Positions 34,934 to 43,890 of a stretch of DNA of 64,000 bases are shown here, piece after piece (positions within the stretch are counted from its first letter, which is position 1; every line of letters starts with the position of its first letter). Made by a program: the position numbers and the translations under genes. Source of the stretch: JAJTFW01 sp903922455 (GTDB taxonomy: Bacteria; Bacteroidota; Bacteroidia; AKYH767-A; OLB10); NCBI GenBank assembly GCA_943329665.2, contig CALQEU020000015.1, positions 13,346 through 77,345 on the forward strand, read 5' to 3'. The notes under the pieces were generated by a model. The model searched no databases. It was not told where the DNA came from and saw only the letters and a program-made list of their open reading frames with translations.

Positions 34934-36703
34934 TTGGAGCGAAAACACCCGGACATAAAAAATGATTTGATTGTTTTGCAAGTGGCAGGACAATTATTTT
35001 TTCTTTGCTTAACGTTGCTTTCTATTTATTTCTGGAAAGAGCGTCAAGCATTTGATGCCGCTCATTACTTGTTCGAAATCATTGATCGAAAATTTTTCTA
35101 TGTTGCACATCAACGTCCCATCGGTATTGTATCACAAGTATTGCCTGTACTTGGTGTTTGGTTACACCTCCCCTTAAAAGCCATTGCTATTTTATACAGT
35201 TTGGGAGATATCATTTGGTATTATCTTCTTTTTCTGCTGATGGCGTATAAACTGGAAACGCGACGCGGCATCATTTGTTTATTGTTGATTCTCTCCCTCA
35301 CTATTCGATACAGTTTTTTCTGTCCGGTGACTGAATTGCTTCAAGGGTTAGCACTACTTCCTGTTTGGTTGGCATTGCTGGGACGCTCTTTTCGCTTTCG
35401 TTTTCCGATACTAATTAGTCTCATGGGGATCATCATTTTTTCGCATCCTTTATTATTCTATCCATTAGCGTTTACGTTTGCTTGGTGGTCATTGATGAGA
35501 GCGGAAGGAGCAAAATCCATCAACAGTGAAAAGAGCCGACTTCCAAAAATTCTTTGGCCTACCTTGGTTATCCTAATGGCATTGAAATTTTTCTTGTTGG
35601 ACAGTTACGATCACGATAAAACATTTTATCCCGTTGTTTACAACGATTATGGATTTTTAAAATCCCTATCTTTTGAAACTGTATTTGATTTGATGAAAGT
35701 GATTGCTGCCAACTACACGATTACCACTTTACTCTTCTTAGTTACTGTCGCTATTTATGCCATGCAAAGAAGAATTAAATCCAGTTTACTCCTCATCGCT
35801 TTTGTTCTGGGTTATGTAATCATCATTGCTGCCACCCATCGCTTTGGAGGTATTAGTAATTATTCCGAACGCATGTTGCTGCCCATTTCATTTATGATTG
35901 CCATGGCGGCCGCTGGAATTATTTCGTTATCTCGTGTGTTCGTTCCTAAGCTTATGTCGTTTGTTGGTCTCTCTCTTGTTTTGTTATTGCACCTTGATGT
36001 GCTTCGCATCACCGCAAAACCGTACACCTTACGTGTTGAACAAATGGAGTCGCTAACGAACATGTCGAGGAAGATTGGTATTCAAAAAGCCATTGTGGAT
36101 GAAACTTTATTGGATCAAAATTCCTTTGCTATGAGTGGATGGAGTTATCCGATTGAAACACTTTGGATCTCCGCATTAAAAGGCCCCGACTCCTGCGTGA
36201 GCGTTATTCTCCAGCATGAACACGTGGAACGAATCGCTCAACAAAAGCATGCTGTTCGGGCCAATGAGTGGGTGAAGTGGACGGAAGTGATATTACCGCT
36301 ATCGAGCTTAAACGAAAACTACTTCAACCTTCCTGCGGAAAGTTATTTATCATTAAACGAACCTGGAAATTCGTATATAGATACCGTTAGACTTCAAATT
36401 CAATCCTATTCTAAAATAAATCCGCAGAACTACGTCATTGCATTCGAGCTTTTGCTTGGTAAAAACAAAGCTTTATTTAGTTCGGATAGTACTTACTTAA
36501 GTTTGCAAATTCCAACCGGTCCACAAATTCGGTTGACGGTCCCATATACCCTAGTAGATGGCGGAATTTTATGGATGGAACTTCCAATGGACGCCATTAA
36601 AAACGATGATCAATTTGATGTTTTTCTACAGCAAGGTCAAAAAACACTTGCTCGTGAAAAAATTAAGTTTACACATGGTCAGTTTGGTTTAGTGAAACCG
36701 TGA
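34934..36703 (+). CDS. Polytopic membrane protein of unknown function
   Basis: A 589-residue protein I do not recognise. About ten hydrophobic helices fill residues 15-365, including LFFLCLTLLSIYFW, YLLFLLMAYKL and FPILISLMGIIIFSHPLLFYPL, followed by a soluble C-terminal domain of about 220 residues (from roughly 365) with beta-type composition. The layout, many helices then an extracytoplasmic domain, recalls GT-C-fold glycosyltransferase-like or mannosyltransferase-like proteins, but no Asp-x-Asp or Asp-Asp catalytic motif in the first loop is convincing; AFDAAHYL near residue 40 is the only candidate. The frame opens at a TTG at 34934 with no ATG nearby, so the start is uncertain. Confidence 0.75.
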   Translation: MERKHPDIKNDLIVLQVAGQLFFLCLTLLSIYFWKERQAFDAAHYLFEIIDRKFFYVAHQRPIGIVSQVLPVLGVWLHLPLKAIAILYSLGDIIWYYLLFLLMAYKLETRRGIICLLLILSLTIRYSFFCPVTELLQGLALLPVWLALLGRSFRFRFPILISLMGIIIFSHPLLFYPLAFTFAWWSLMRAEGAKSINSEKSRLPKILWPTLVILMALKFFLLDSYDHDKTFYPVVYNDYGFLKSLSFETVFDLMKVIAANYTITTLLFLVTVAIYAMQRRIKSSLLLIAFVLGYVIIIAATHRFGGISNYSERMLLPISFMIAMAAAGIISLSRVFVPKLMSFVGLSLVLLLHLDVLRITAKPYTLRVEQMESLTNMSRKIGIQKAIVDETLLDQNSFAMSGWSYPIETLWISALKGPDSCVSVILQHEHVERIAQQKHAVRANEWVKWTEVILPLSSLNENYFNLPAESYLSLNEPGNSYIDTVRLQIQSYSKINPQNYVIAFELLLGKNKALFSSDSTYLSLQIPTGPQIRLTVPYTLVDGGILWMELPMDAIKNDDQFDVFLQQGQKTLAREKIKFTHGQFGLVKP

Positions 36704-36759
36704 TCTGCTAAAAAATGTGCGGATCATTAAGTTAATTGGGTTAAGGAAGAGAAAAGTCC

Positions 36760-37275
36760 TTACGGCGTTGTTAAATCATACGTACTAGCAGTAGATATTG
36801 AAATTGGAAATTTGCTCCAGGTTTCTATACTATTGCGATGATTTATTCTCAAATAATACGAATGCCCGAATAACATTAGTGGTAACCGCGTGGAGGCCCA
36901 TCCATCTGTTTCTAATAAGATTTTCTTTTCAAATACAGGCGCACTACTAAGATTGGTGTCTATAAATGAAATTGAAACAGAATCAGCAAGCAACGGCAAA
37001 TTAATGGGGTCTATAACCGATTGCAAAAATCCTCCACCCAAATAATATCCTTCAATAAACATTCTCAAATTGAAAATAGGAATTTCGGGTTGTTGAAACC
37101 CTCGCGAACTAACAGTTGCATCAACAGTGTTTTCACCAATAAAACTTTCACCTAGTGTATAACTCTGCTGCAATGCACCTGCAATTTGGTTGTTGCCAGT
37201 GCATGCCAATACAGATTGTGCATGTACTGATGAAGTCATGAAAAATAATAACGCTAATAAAAACAAGTTTTTCAT
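36760..37275 (-). CDS. Small secreted protein with HRNSIETWS domain
   Basis: A 171-residue exported protein; MKNLFLLALLFFMTSSVHAQ is the signal peptide, and the 18 codons before it are dropped. The first half includes YTLGESFIGE and RGFQQPE, a phrase common in Bacteroidota secreted proteins. The second half (FIEGYYLGGG, then LADSVSISF, GWASTRLP and YYLRINHRNSIETWS) matches a domain that I know mainly from long T9SS cargo, where it is usually followed by further repeats. Here the chain stops right after TYDLTTP, so it is a minimal or truncated form. It starts 11 bases after the Cys-rich protein stop, probably in one operon. Confidence 0.72.
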   Translation of the reverse strand: MKNLFLLALLFFMTSSVHAQSVLACTGNNQIAGALQQSYTLGESFIGENTVDATVSSRGFQQPEIPIFNLRMFIEGYYLGGGFLQSVIDPINLPLLADSVSISFIDTNLSSAPVFEKKILLETDGWASTRLPLMLFGHSYYLRINHRNSIETWSKFPISISTASTYDLTTP

Positions 37276-37286
37276 CCTATTATATT

Positions 37287-38996
37287 TTATTGACAAACCC
37301 CATTCACACAAGTTTGGCCAGCTAAACAACTATTGCCGCAAGCACCGCAATTGCTAAAGCTAGATAACAAACTTACTTCGCAACCATCGGTATTATTTGC
37401 ATTGCAATTTGCGAATCCCGAATTACACACGATCGAACAAACACCAGCGGTACAAACAGAAGTGGAATTAGGTCGTGTAGGACAAACTAATCCACATGAA
37501 CCACAATTAGTGGTAGTAGCAAGACTAGTTTCGCAACCATCGGTATTATTTGCATTACAATTTGCGAATCCCGAATTACACACGATCGAACAAACACCAG
37601 CGGTACAAACAGAAGTGGAATTAGGTCGTGTAGGACAAACTACTCCACATGAACCACAATTAGTGGTAGTAGCAAGACTAGTTTCGCACCCATTTGAAGT
37701 ATTTCCATCACAATCTACAAAGCCAGGATTACAGCTTACAAGAGTACAACTCCCGTTAACGCATGCAGTTGTTGCATTGGGAGCTGTGCAAATATTACCA
37801 CAAGCACCACAATTATTTGTACTCGTTCTTATATCAATTTCACATCCATCGGCATTATTTGCATTACAATTTCTAAAATTTGTATTACAGCTTACAATTG
37901 AACAAACACCTCCAACACATGCAGCTGTTGCATTTGGAAGCGCGCATGCATTTCCACATGTACCACAGTTTGCTAAACTTGTATTTAGAATAGTTTCACA
38001 ACCATTAGTATTAATGCCATCACAATTTGCAAAACCGGTTAAACAAGTAAATGAACAAACACCAGCGGTACACGTCGTTGTAGCATTTAAACGTGCAGGA
38101 CAAACATTTCCGCAAGCCCCGCAATTATTTGGATTGGAGAGTAAGCTTATTTCACAGCCATCGGTAGCAATACTATTACAATTTGCAAATCCTGATGTAC
38201 AAATAAATGAACATAATCCAGCTGAACAAGTAACAGTAGAATTAGGACGAACTGGGCACACATTCCCACAAGTACCACAATTATTAATATCAGTAAGTGT
38301 TGGAGCGCCATTATCAACTAATCCATCGCAATTATCGTCAATGGTATTGCAAATTTCTGAAATAGAGGGATTGATGCTTGAATTGTTATCATCGCAATCT
38401 GAACTATTCAACACATAGCCCGCCGGCTGAAAACAGGAAGCAGCACTTACGGCCGCATTTCCAAATTGATCTCCATCCGCGTCACGATAATATTGTGTGA
38501 GCAATGAACATATTGATGCCGGCACCCAATTGGTTCCGTTCCATGAAAGCACTTGACCGTTAACAGTTCCATTGGGTAGTGCGGAAGTGTTTTTCGCAAA
38601 CAAGGCATAAGGAACAGAACTTAATGGATCGGTACCCATGTTCACAAATCCAGTTCCTGAATTAATTTCAGTTCTTAAAAAATAACTATTATTTCCCCAG
38701 TTTATTACTGAGAACGAAGGTGAACTCCCTAAACCTGTACTCGTCCCCAATCCCAATTGCAATCGATATTGACCAAAAGCATTACTTGTTATAGCATGTG
38801 TCTCTTGCCATGTAACAGGGCCTAAAATCGACCCACTTACTATCGACAAACGAATCGTTAACGCTTTGTTCGCTAATGGATTTCCTGCAGTATCACGAGC
38901 GACTGCTTGATAATTTACATTTTCAGGCGCTTGTGCCAAAGAATTTTGTGTAATCCCTAAAAAGGCAATCAATAGAATAAGTAAAATGTTTTTCAT
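37287..38996 (-). CDS. Secreted Cys-rich repeat protein with MopE-like calcium/metal motif
   Basis: A 569-residue exported protein. A signal peptide covers residues 1-22. Residues 23-150 resemble a Bacteroidota domain seen at the start of tail-fibre-like secreted proteins (PENVNYQAVARDTAGNPL, SSVPYALFAK). Near residues 170-230 is the MopE-like motif: DADGDQFG, CDDNNSSINP, CNTIDDNCDG. The rest is about eight Cys-rich repeats of roughly 40-51 residues with the pattern NCG-x-CG-x-x-C and G-x-C-S-x-x-C and GF-x-NC and GCE. Two neighbouring units are nearly identical at DNA level. There is no T9SS domain; the chain ends in the repeat. Surface adhesion or metal binding is possible, not shown. Confidence 0.78.
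   Translation of the reverse strand: MKNILLILLIAFLGITQNSLAQAPENVNYQAVARDTAGNPLANKALTIRLSIVSGSILGPVTWQETHAITSNAFGQYRLQLGLGTSTGLGSSPSFSVINWGNNSYFLRTEINSGTGFVNMGTDPLSSVPYALFAKNTSALPNGTVNGQVLSWNGTNWVPASICSLLTQYYRDADGDQFGNAAVSAASCFQPAGYVLNSSDCDDNNSSINPSISEICNTIDDNCDGLVDNGAPTLTDINNCGTCGNVCPVRPNSTVTCSAGLCSFICTSGFANCNSIATDGCEISLLSNPNNCGACGNVCPARLNATTTCTAGVCSFTCLTGFANCDGINTNGCETILNTSLANCGTCGNACALPNATAACVGGVCSIVSCNTNFRNCNANNADGCEIDIRTSTNNCGACGNICTAPNATTACVNGSCTLVSCNPGFVDCDGNTSNGCETSLATTTNCGSCGVVCPTRPNSTSVCTAGVCSIVCNSGFANCNANNTDGCETSLATTTNCGSCGLVCPTRPNSTSVCTAGVCSIVCNSGFANCNANNTDGCEVSLLSSFSNCGACGNSCLAGQTCVNGVCQ
37377..37682 (-). repeat. Two nearly identical 153-base in-frame repeats in the Cys-rich gene
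   Basis: Copies at 37377-37529 and 37530-37682 encode the same 51-residue unit (GCETSLATTTNCGSCG, then PTRPNSTSVCTAGVC) with very few base differences. The other repeats in the gene are far more diverged, so this duplication is recent. Confidence 0.88.
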
Positions 38997-39007
38997 GGTA
39001 TTCGGTT

Positions 39008-39439
39008 TTAATGTTCTTTATAATCAGTACAATATATCTGGAAATTCCCCTTTGATTGTTCTATTCCTAAATCTCGACCTACTCTAAAATCTTTACAGCC
39101 CTTTTCATTCATTCCTAACATAATGTAAATGTAGCCACGGTTGTTATAAGCCTGGCCATGGGCTATATCCATTGTCAAGCATTTCGAGAAATCATCTATT
39201 GCGCCTAATAAATCTTGGTTTGATAATCTCAACACTCCTCGATCATAATAAGCATTCGACATCGTTGTATCAAGCGCTATGGCTTTAGAAATAAAATACA
39301 TTGCAGAATCATAATTATGTTGTTCTGATGCAGAATATGATAAGTTAAAGTAATCCTGCCCAGTAACTTGAGAAGCAGAAATACTTGGAAAAGAAAACAT
39401 TGATAATGCCAATAAATATAAAATCCTTCTTGCTATCAT
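39008..39439 (-). CDS. Small exported TPR protein
   Basis: A 143-residue protein with a signal peptide (MIARRILYLLALSMFSFPSISA) and about three tetratricopeptide helices pairs: YFNLSYSASEQHNYDSAMYF, AYYDRGVLRLSNQDLLGAID and AYNNRGYIYIMLGMNEKGC. TPRs bind partner proteins. It lies 11 bases upstream of the Cys-rich protein on the same strand, so the three genes 39439 to 36760 probably form one operon of secreted proteins. It may serve as an envelope-side scaffold for its neighbours; this is inference. Confidence 0.8.
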   Translation of the reverse strand: MIARRILYLLALSMFSFPSISASQVTGQDYFNLSYSASEQHNYDSAMYFISKAIALDTTMSNAYYDRGVLRLSNQDLLGAIDDFSKCLTMDIAHGQAYNNRGYIYIMLGMNEKGCKDFRVGRDLGIEQSKGNFQIYCTDYKEH

Positions 39440-39603
39440 TTAGATCCTACTGTTGTAGTAATGTTTATTAAGTTTTAAAAACTAATTAATGTAAAATTAT
39501 TATTGACGTAAACTTAAGAAATACAATTTATATGTGCAAAATTAATTGAGTGTCTGTTAATTAATTTTATGTTTTTAGGGTTTTTATAAAGTAAACCCAC
39601 CCA

Positions 39604-39920
39604 CTAAAATAAGTCATATTGTGAGTTCATTGGTGCTATTTTTTGCCAGTCTTTATCGAGATCTTCTAAAAAAGGAAGAGATCAATATAATTGAACAAAT
39701 GAATTTTACAAAAACCCACTAGGTTTGAAAACGCCCACGATTTTTTCAAGGTCTTTTGTATTACAGTCATCAGCAAATTAGCGATAGGTGCACTAATCAG
39801 GTGATCTTTGGTGGTAAACTTTTTTACATATCTATCCGAATTGCACGATTTTGAGGAATCAGTTATGATTTTAGAATCAATTAAAGAAATCAGCTGTCCG
39901 AATTAAGCGAAGTAAATCAT
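39604..39920 (-). mobile_element. IS4-family transposase relic (internally deleted)
   Basis: Translated on the minus strand from the ATG at 39920: MIYFA, a TAA, then FGQLISLIDSKIITDSS and NSDRYVKKFTTKDHLIS. This matches the N-terminal DUF4372-type domain of IS4 transposases (NSD[RK]Y-x-K-x-FTTW pattern). It runs directly into TLKKSWAFSNLVGFCKIHLF and, after a one-base shift, FLEDLDKDWQKIAPM, which resembles the C-terminus. So the catalytic middle is deleted and a stop and a frameshift are present. No terminal inverted repeats are evident. It sits in the 708-base gap 39440-40147, otherwise empty apart from two hairpins. Confidence 0.7.
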
Positions 39921-40026
39921 GAAGGCCATTGAAAAACAATATGCGCCTGAATAAAACAGAATTACCGAAAAAACGTATAGTTGTGTTCATGGTTGAATAT
40001 AGTTTTAGCGAACCAGCCCTACAAAA

Positions 40027-40056
40027 AAATAAGGAAGACTTTCATCTTCCTTATTT
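40027..40056 (-). terminator. Intrinsic terminator, distal
   Basis: AAATAAGGAAGA-CTTTCA-TCTTCCTTATTT: a perfect 12-base stem. On the minus strand it is followed by a run of Ts, so it suits the PKD-domain gene ending at 40148. Confidence 0.75.
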
Positions 40057-40100
40057 AAAAGTTTTATCGGACAACAATGCTCTGAATTATATAAATTTAA

Positions 40101-40128
40101 AAGACCTCTGATAATTAAACCAGAGGTC
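40101..40128. terminator. Hairpin proximal to the PKD-domain gene stop
   Basis: AGACCTCT and AGAGGTCT arms around a 12-base loop, about 20 bases after the stop. The T-run is short on both strands. Together with the hairpin at 40027-40056 it makes the 60-codon plus-strand frame across them (39929-40111) unlikely to be real. Confidence 0.6.
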
Positions 40129-40147
40129 TCTTTTATGAATTCCTTTT

Positions 40148-42247
40148 TTACTTTCTTAACAAAAATGGCAATGAATATTTTTTCTCAGCACATATAACAT
40201 TTATAAAAAACACGCCCGATGATTCCCTACTTAAATCCAATTGGATTTGTTGCCCAGATGGGATGATCGTTTCGATCACTTTTCCGAAGGCATCTGTAAT
40301 TGTCATTTCGTCAACATGCTTTGCAAGTTTAACATTAAAAACACCATTGCTCGGATTGGGATAAAGTTGCAAACCGATTTCTTCGACTTCTGCCACACCA
40401 GCACACGGATCTACCACAATCACACTCGTATCACGACCCACACATCCTACTGAATCGGTAACTGAATAAATTACATTTTTGTTTCCGACTCCTGCGGTGG
40501 TGGGATTAAAACTATTCCCCGTTACACCCAGACCAGAGTAAACGCCTCCACTAGGCGTGCCAGGAGTTAATGTGATGGGACTCGCGTTCACACATAGCAA
40601 GGTTTGTGTTTCCACATAACTCACTGCTGGAGCATTCATCGTTATTTGAACTGTGTCACTTGCGGTACAACCGTTGCTTGCTGTAACTATTACCCAATAA
40701 GTTCCGCCCGTGTTCAAGCTGATGGAACCAAACGTTGACCCAGTGTTCCATAAATATGTATAGCCTGCTCCGCTTTGGGTACTAATGGATGTTAAGCCTT
40801 GACACATGGTAACATCATTTCCTAAGTTTGCTGATGGTACGGTAAGTAAAGCAACGACAATTGCATCACTGTTGCTACAACCTAAACCATCGGTAACCGT
40901 CACCGTGTAGGTTCCATTGTTTGTCACGGTGATGGATTGTGTAGTAGCTGAATTGTTCCATAAATAAGTCAATCCTGGATTCTGTGCATTTAACGTTGCC
41001 GAGGTGCCGCATTGTCCTAAATCGGGGCCTAAATTAACAACAGGCAATGGGTTGATCACAACATTCACGGTATCTGTTCCTGAACATCCGTTGACATCGG
41101 TTACAATAACCTGATAGCTTCCACTCTGCGTTGCAGAAATTTGTGCGGTTGTAGCGTTGTTATTCCACAAGTAAGTTGCGTTTGGAAATTGGGGTGATAA
41201 CGTTGTACTACCACAAGCAATAACATCGCTTCCTAAACTTACCGGAATAAGTGCAGGACAAACAGAAATGTTTTTACAATGAATATTCGTACCGCCGCAA
41301 GTATCCGTAATTGTTAAACATACTTGATAAGTACCAAACGTAGAATAAGTATGTGAAGGATTAGCTGTATTATCTAACGGCGACCCGTCACCGAAGTTCC
41401 ACGAATAGCTTGCTGCATTTTGTGATGCATCAGTAAAATCTACGGTAGGATACGTCGTGACATAACTATAACTTGCTAAAGCGGGTGCAGGGCAAATAAT
41501 TAATGTGGTACAAGCGGTGTCACTCGAACAAGAACCCGTTACATAGGTGCAGACAGTATATGTGCCTGGAGAGGCATACGTATGTGTTGGGTTGTAGGCC
41601 GTGTCTAACGGTGATCCATCTCCGTAATCCCAAATGGAAGTTGCTAAAGCTGAAAATCCATTGCTGAATGAATAGATGGTTCCGCCTTGCCATATATAAG
41701 TAAGATTTGCTGTGTTGGAGGTATCATAGTACATAAATACACGGCTAATACTCCCTCCTAATTCTGTCCACAAATCTTGAGGCGAAGTAGTTGAAAGGTT
41801 AAATTGCATTCCAAGGCGAGCAATATCTACGGTGAAGCTTCCAATAGCAGTGGTGTAGGGAGAGTTGGCATATGAGTTGGCGTCTGCTCTGTTTCCCAGA
41901 ATTCCGATAACATCTCCTATTTGCACCGGAATATTTACAGGAATAATACCCGAAGAGGTATTGTTTTGAGTTAGATATAATACGGTAAAATTGTTAGTAA
42001 CCGTACTATAAAGAGGGGGCGCAGAGTCTAGTCTAACGATGGCTATGTTTTGAAGTCCTGTTGAAGCATCCGTAGGAACTTCTATTCCAGAAATCGAAAA
42101 ACAAGAAGGTGCGGTAAACCAATACCCTCTTACATTGCCTGAAAAAACAGTGTTCTGCGCAGGCAATTGCATCTGTATTAAACTTTGTGCAAAAGTGGCG
42201 GCTGTACTTAGTAAAATAAAAAGGAATAACAGTAGATTTTTCTTCAT
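40148..42247 (-). CDS. Secreted PKD-domain protein with T9SS sorting domain
   Basis: A 699-residue exported protein. MKKNLLLFLFILLSTAATFAQ is the signal peptide; the frame's 22 codons upstream are discarded. Residues about 20-190 are an uncharacterised beta domain. Two PKD domains follow (WDYGDGSPLDTAYNPTHTY, WNFGDGSPLDNTANPSHTY). Then come about four related Ig-like repeats of roughly 70 residues of the form LG-x-D-x-x-x-CG...YLWNN...G-x-Y-x-V-x-VTD. The end is a type A sorting domain (LQLYPNPSNG, ITDAFGKVI). Such proteins usually act as adhesins or structural surface proteins; nothing specifies the ligand. Confidence 0.86.
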   Translation of the reverse strand: MKKNLLLFLFILLSTAATFAQSLIQMQLPAQNTVFSGNVRGYWFTAPSCFSISGIEVPTDASTGLQNIAIVRLDSAPPLYSTVTNNFTVLYLTQNNTSSGIIPVNIPVQIGDVIGILGNRADANSYANSPYTTAIGSFTVDIARLGMQFNLSTTSPQDLWTELGGSISRVFMYYDTSNTANLTYIWQGGTIYSFSNGFSALATSIWDYGDGSPLDTAYNPTHTYASPGTYTVCTYVTGSCSSDTACTTLIICPAPALASYSYVTTYPTVDFTDASQNAASYSWNFGDGSPLDNTANPSHTYSTFGTYQVCLTITDTCGGTNIHCKNISVCPALIPVSLGSDVIACGSTTLSPQFPNATYLWNNNATTAQISATQSGSYQVIVTDVNGCSGTDTVNVVINPLPVVNLGPDLGQCGTSATLNAQNPGLTYLWNNSATTQSITVTNNGTYTVTVTDGLGCSNSDAIVVALLTVPSANLGNDVTMCQGLTSISTQSGAGYTYLWNTGSTFGSISLNTGGTYWVIVTASNGCTASDTVQITMNAPAVSYVETQTLLCVNASPITLTPGTPSGGVYSGLGVTGNSFNPTTAGVGNKNVIYSVTDSVGCVGRDTSVIVVDPCAGVAEVEEIGLQLYPNPSNGVFNVKLAKHVDEMTITDAFGKVIETIIPSGQQIQLDLSRESSGVFFINVICAEKKYSLPFLLRK

Positions 42248-42346
42248 GATGCGTTTGATTAGTGGGTTGAAAAACAAACTTAATAAAAAACAAGTAACAT
42301 CCAAATATCCCAAGAAATTTGTTCCCTTTTGCCACTACAGGGCAAG

Positions 42347-43246
42347 CTACTCTCCGACTCTCCTTGTGAAAACGTAAAGCAACGACGAATTTTTATCGAT
42401 GTCTTTTTTTCCTTTGATGGTAGTTTGCATTCCATACCACATTGCCGAAAGGAAGTTTTTCGATCCATTTTTATAACCTCCACTCAATAGCGAAATGTAG
42501 AAAGGATCAAAGAACAGGGGCTGAATACTATGACACTCAAAACCGGCCTTGTCCATCAATTGGAGCATGGGTTTTCTGCTAAAATGATACAAATGACGTG
42601 GAACATCGTATGCCGCCCAATGAGGGCCATAAATTTCGGCTTCATACGCCGTTCTATTGGGAACCGCTATCACCAACACTCCTTTAGAGCTTAAGCATCT
42701 TTTAAGTTGATCTACTGTGTCCTTTAGCTGATGTACGTGTTCTAATACATGCCACAAAGTAATCGCACCAAATTGTCCAGATGGAAGTTCTTTTAGATGC
42801 TCGGAGCGATCTACATTCAATGAATGGTTTTCAATTGCCAATTTTCGAGCATCATCGTCGGGTTCTAGACCGGCACAAACCCATCCTTCTTCCTTTGCTG
42901 CTGCTAGAAATTCTCCTGTACCACATCCATAATCAAGAAGAGTTCGGGGATTAGGGTTTAGCGTGCTTATAAAATCAAGCTTTGTTCGAATCGCTCGTCG
43001 TCTGGCAAGTTGATAAAGACTATTCATTAAGCCCTTTCCGCTGTTCGTGTGGCTTATGTAATCACTTGATTTATAGTACTTACCAATTCCCTTTGCTTCT
43101 GGGCGAGGATTGGTATAAACGAAGTCGCATGATGGACATTTCACGAGTTGGAAAACCTCTTCCGACACGGTATAATCTTTTACTTCGAGGTAGGGCACCG
43201 ACCCTGTATGTCCACATACCGGACAATGTTCAAGCAACTCTAGCAT
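42347..43246 (-). CDS. SAM methyltransferase with N-terminal zinc ribbon
   Basis: A 299-residue class I methyltransferase of the Methyltransf_23 type. The N-terminus has a Cys4 ribbon, CPVCG at 8-12 and CPSC at about 37-40, followed by YTNPRP. The SAM motif LLDYGCGTGEFLAAA and the ALWHVLEH-like LWHVLEHVHQL segment are present, then VPNRTAYEAEIYGPHWAAYDVPRHLYHF, a pattern common in cell-surface polysaccharide and sugar C-methyltransferase relatives. The target is unknown. The gene follows mnmG on the same strand after a 640-base gap, an arrangement I recall as frequent in Bacteroidota. Confidence 0.85.
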   Translation of the reverse strand: MLELLEHCPVCGHTGSVPYLEVKDYTVSEEVFQLVKCPSCDFVYTNPRPEAKGIGKYYKSSDYISHTNSGKGLMNSLYQLARRRAIRTKLDFISTLNPNPRTLLDYGCGTGEFLAAAKEEGWVCAGLEPDDDARKLAIENHSLNVDRSEHLKELPSGQFGAITLWHVLEHVHQLKDTVDQLKRCLSSKGVLVIAVPNRTAYEAEIYGPHWAAYDVPRHLYHFSRKPMLQLMDKAGFECHSIQPLFFDPFYISLLSGGYKNGSKNFLSAMWYGMQTTIKGKKDIDKNSSLLYVFTRRVGE

Positions 43247-43576
43247 ATTTTCGTATAGGCGTCAACGTTAGACGCTCCCTTAGAGCAAATGTAACGATTA
43301 TGATGGTTATAATGAGCGATTTGGTTGACTTTTTAGGGCAAATTTAGCGGGTATTCTTGATGGTTACTCCTGTTCGTTTTGATTTAGCACCGCCGTCGTT
43401 CTTCTTTGACTTGAGGTTCCACGAAAAACATCTGTTTCATTTAGAAGTAGTCTTTATTTCGGATTTTCTATTTGATTTTACATTGATTTATACTGAATAT
43501 TTACCACAATTTAGCTCTCAAAATACCCGAATTGAGGTGTGAATTATTGGTTAACATTACTCACTTCTGTACTATT

Positions 43577-43841
43577 GAAGTTTATCTCAGATATACACCA
43601 ACATATTCCCTTTAAGACTCTTTTTCCTTTAGACGAGAGTTTACTAACGGTCTGTTTTTGCTTATAGACTACTCTTCTTTCCCTATTATGATGTGGTAGC
43701 CGCTTTATTAACGGTCTATCCAACGCCTGTTTTCAGCTTAATTGCTCTTTTTGCTGGAGATGAAGGTTTACTAACGGTCTATTCAACCCATACTTTTTCA
43801 CTTTATGTCCCTTTTTACGGTAGGCGATGGTTTACTAACGG
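43577..43841. repeat. Degenerate 61-64-base periodic array ending at a parS-like site
   Basis: TTTACTAACGG (or TTTATTAACGG) starts at 43640, 43704, 43767 and 43831, spacing 64, 63 and 64. A more decayed unit starts at about 43579 (GTTTATCTC). Units share TCTATTCAACC and CCCTTTTTACGGTAGGCGATG-like segments. The last unit runs straight into the palindrome at 43844-43859. No open frame uses it. The remainder of the 644-base gap (43247-43576) holds no gene that I can see. Confidence 0.75.
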
Positions 43842-43843
43842 TT

Positions 43844-43859
43844 GGTTCCACGTGGAACC
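43844..43859. promoter_or_regulatory. parS-like site 1
   Basis: GGTTCCACGTGGAACC is a perfect 16-base palindrome. Its core GTTCCACGTGGAAC equals the ParB-binding parS core of many bacteria (TGTTCCACGTGGAACA). It lies 31 bases downstream of mnmG. Confidence 0.6.
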
Positions 43860-43890
43860 CACCCAGTTCACACAGGCTTTTAAGAAATAT

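Noticed and set aside
37333..38418. 361-codon plus-strand frame opposite the Cys-rich gene
   Set aside because: It exists because the tandem repeats have no stops in that frame; the product has no signal peptide or domain, and the minus frame has signal peptide and Cys pattern.
39929..40111. 60-codon plus-strand frame before the PKD-domain gene
   Set aside because: It contains a strong minus-strand terminator hairpin and part of a second hairpin, and has no recognisable product.
43577..43860. Possible CRISPR array
   Set aside because: Only about 11-18 bases are well conserved per unit, the units vary along their whole length, and no cas genes are near; it is a degenerate tandem array.
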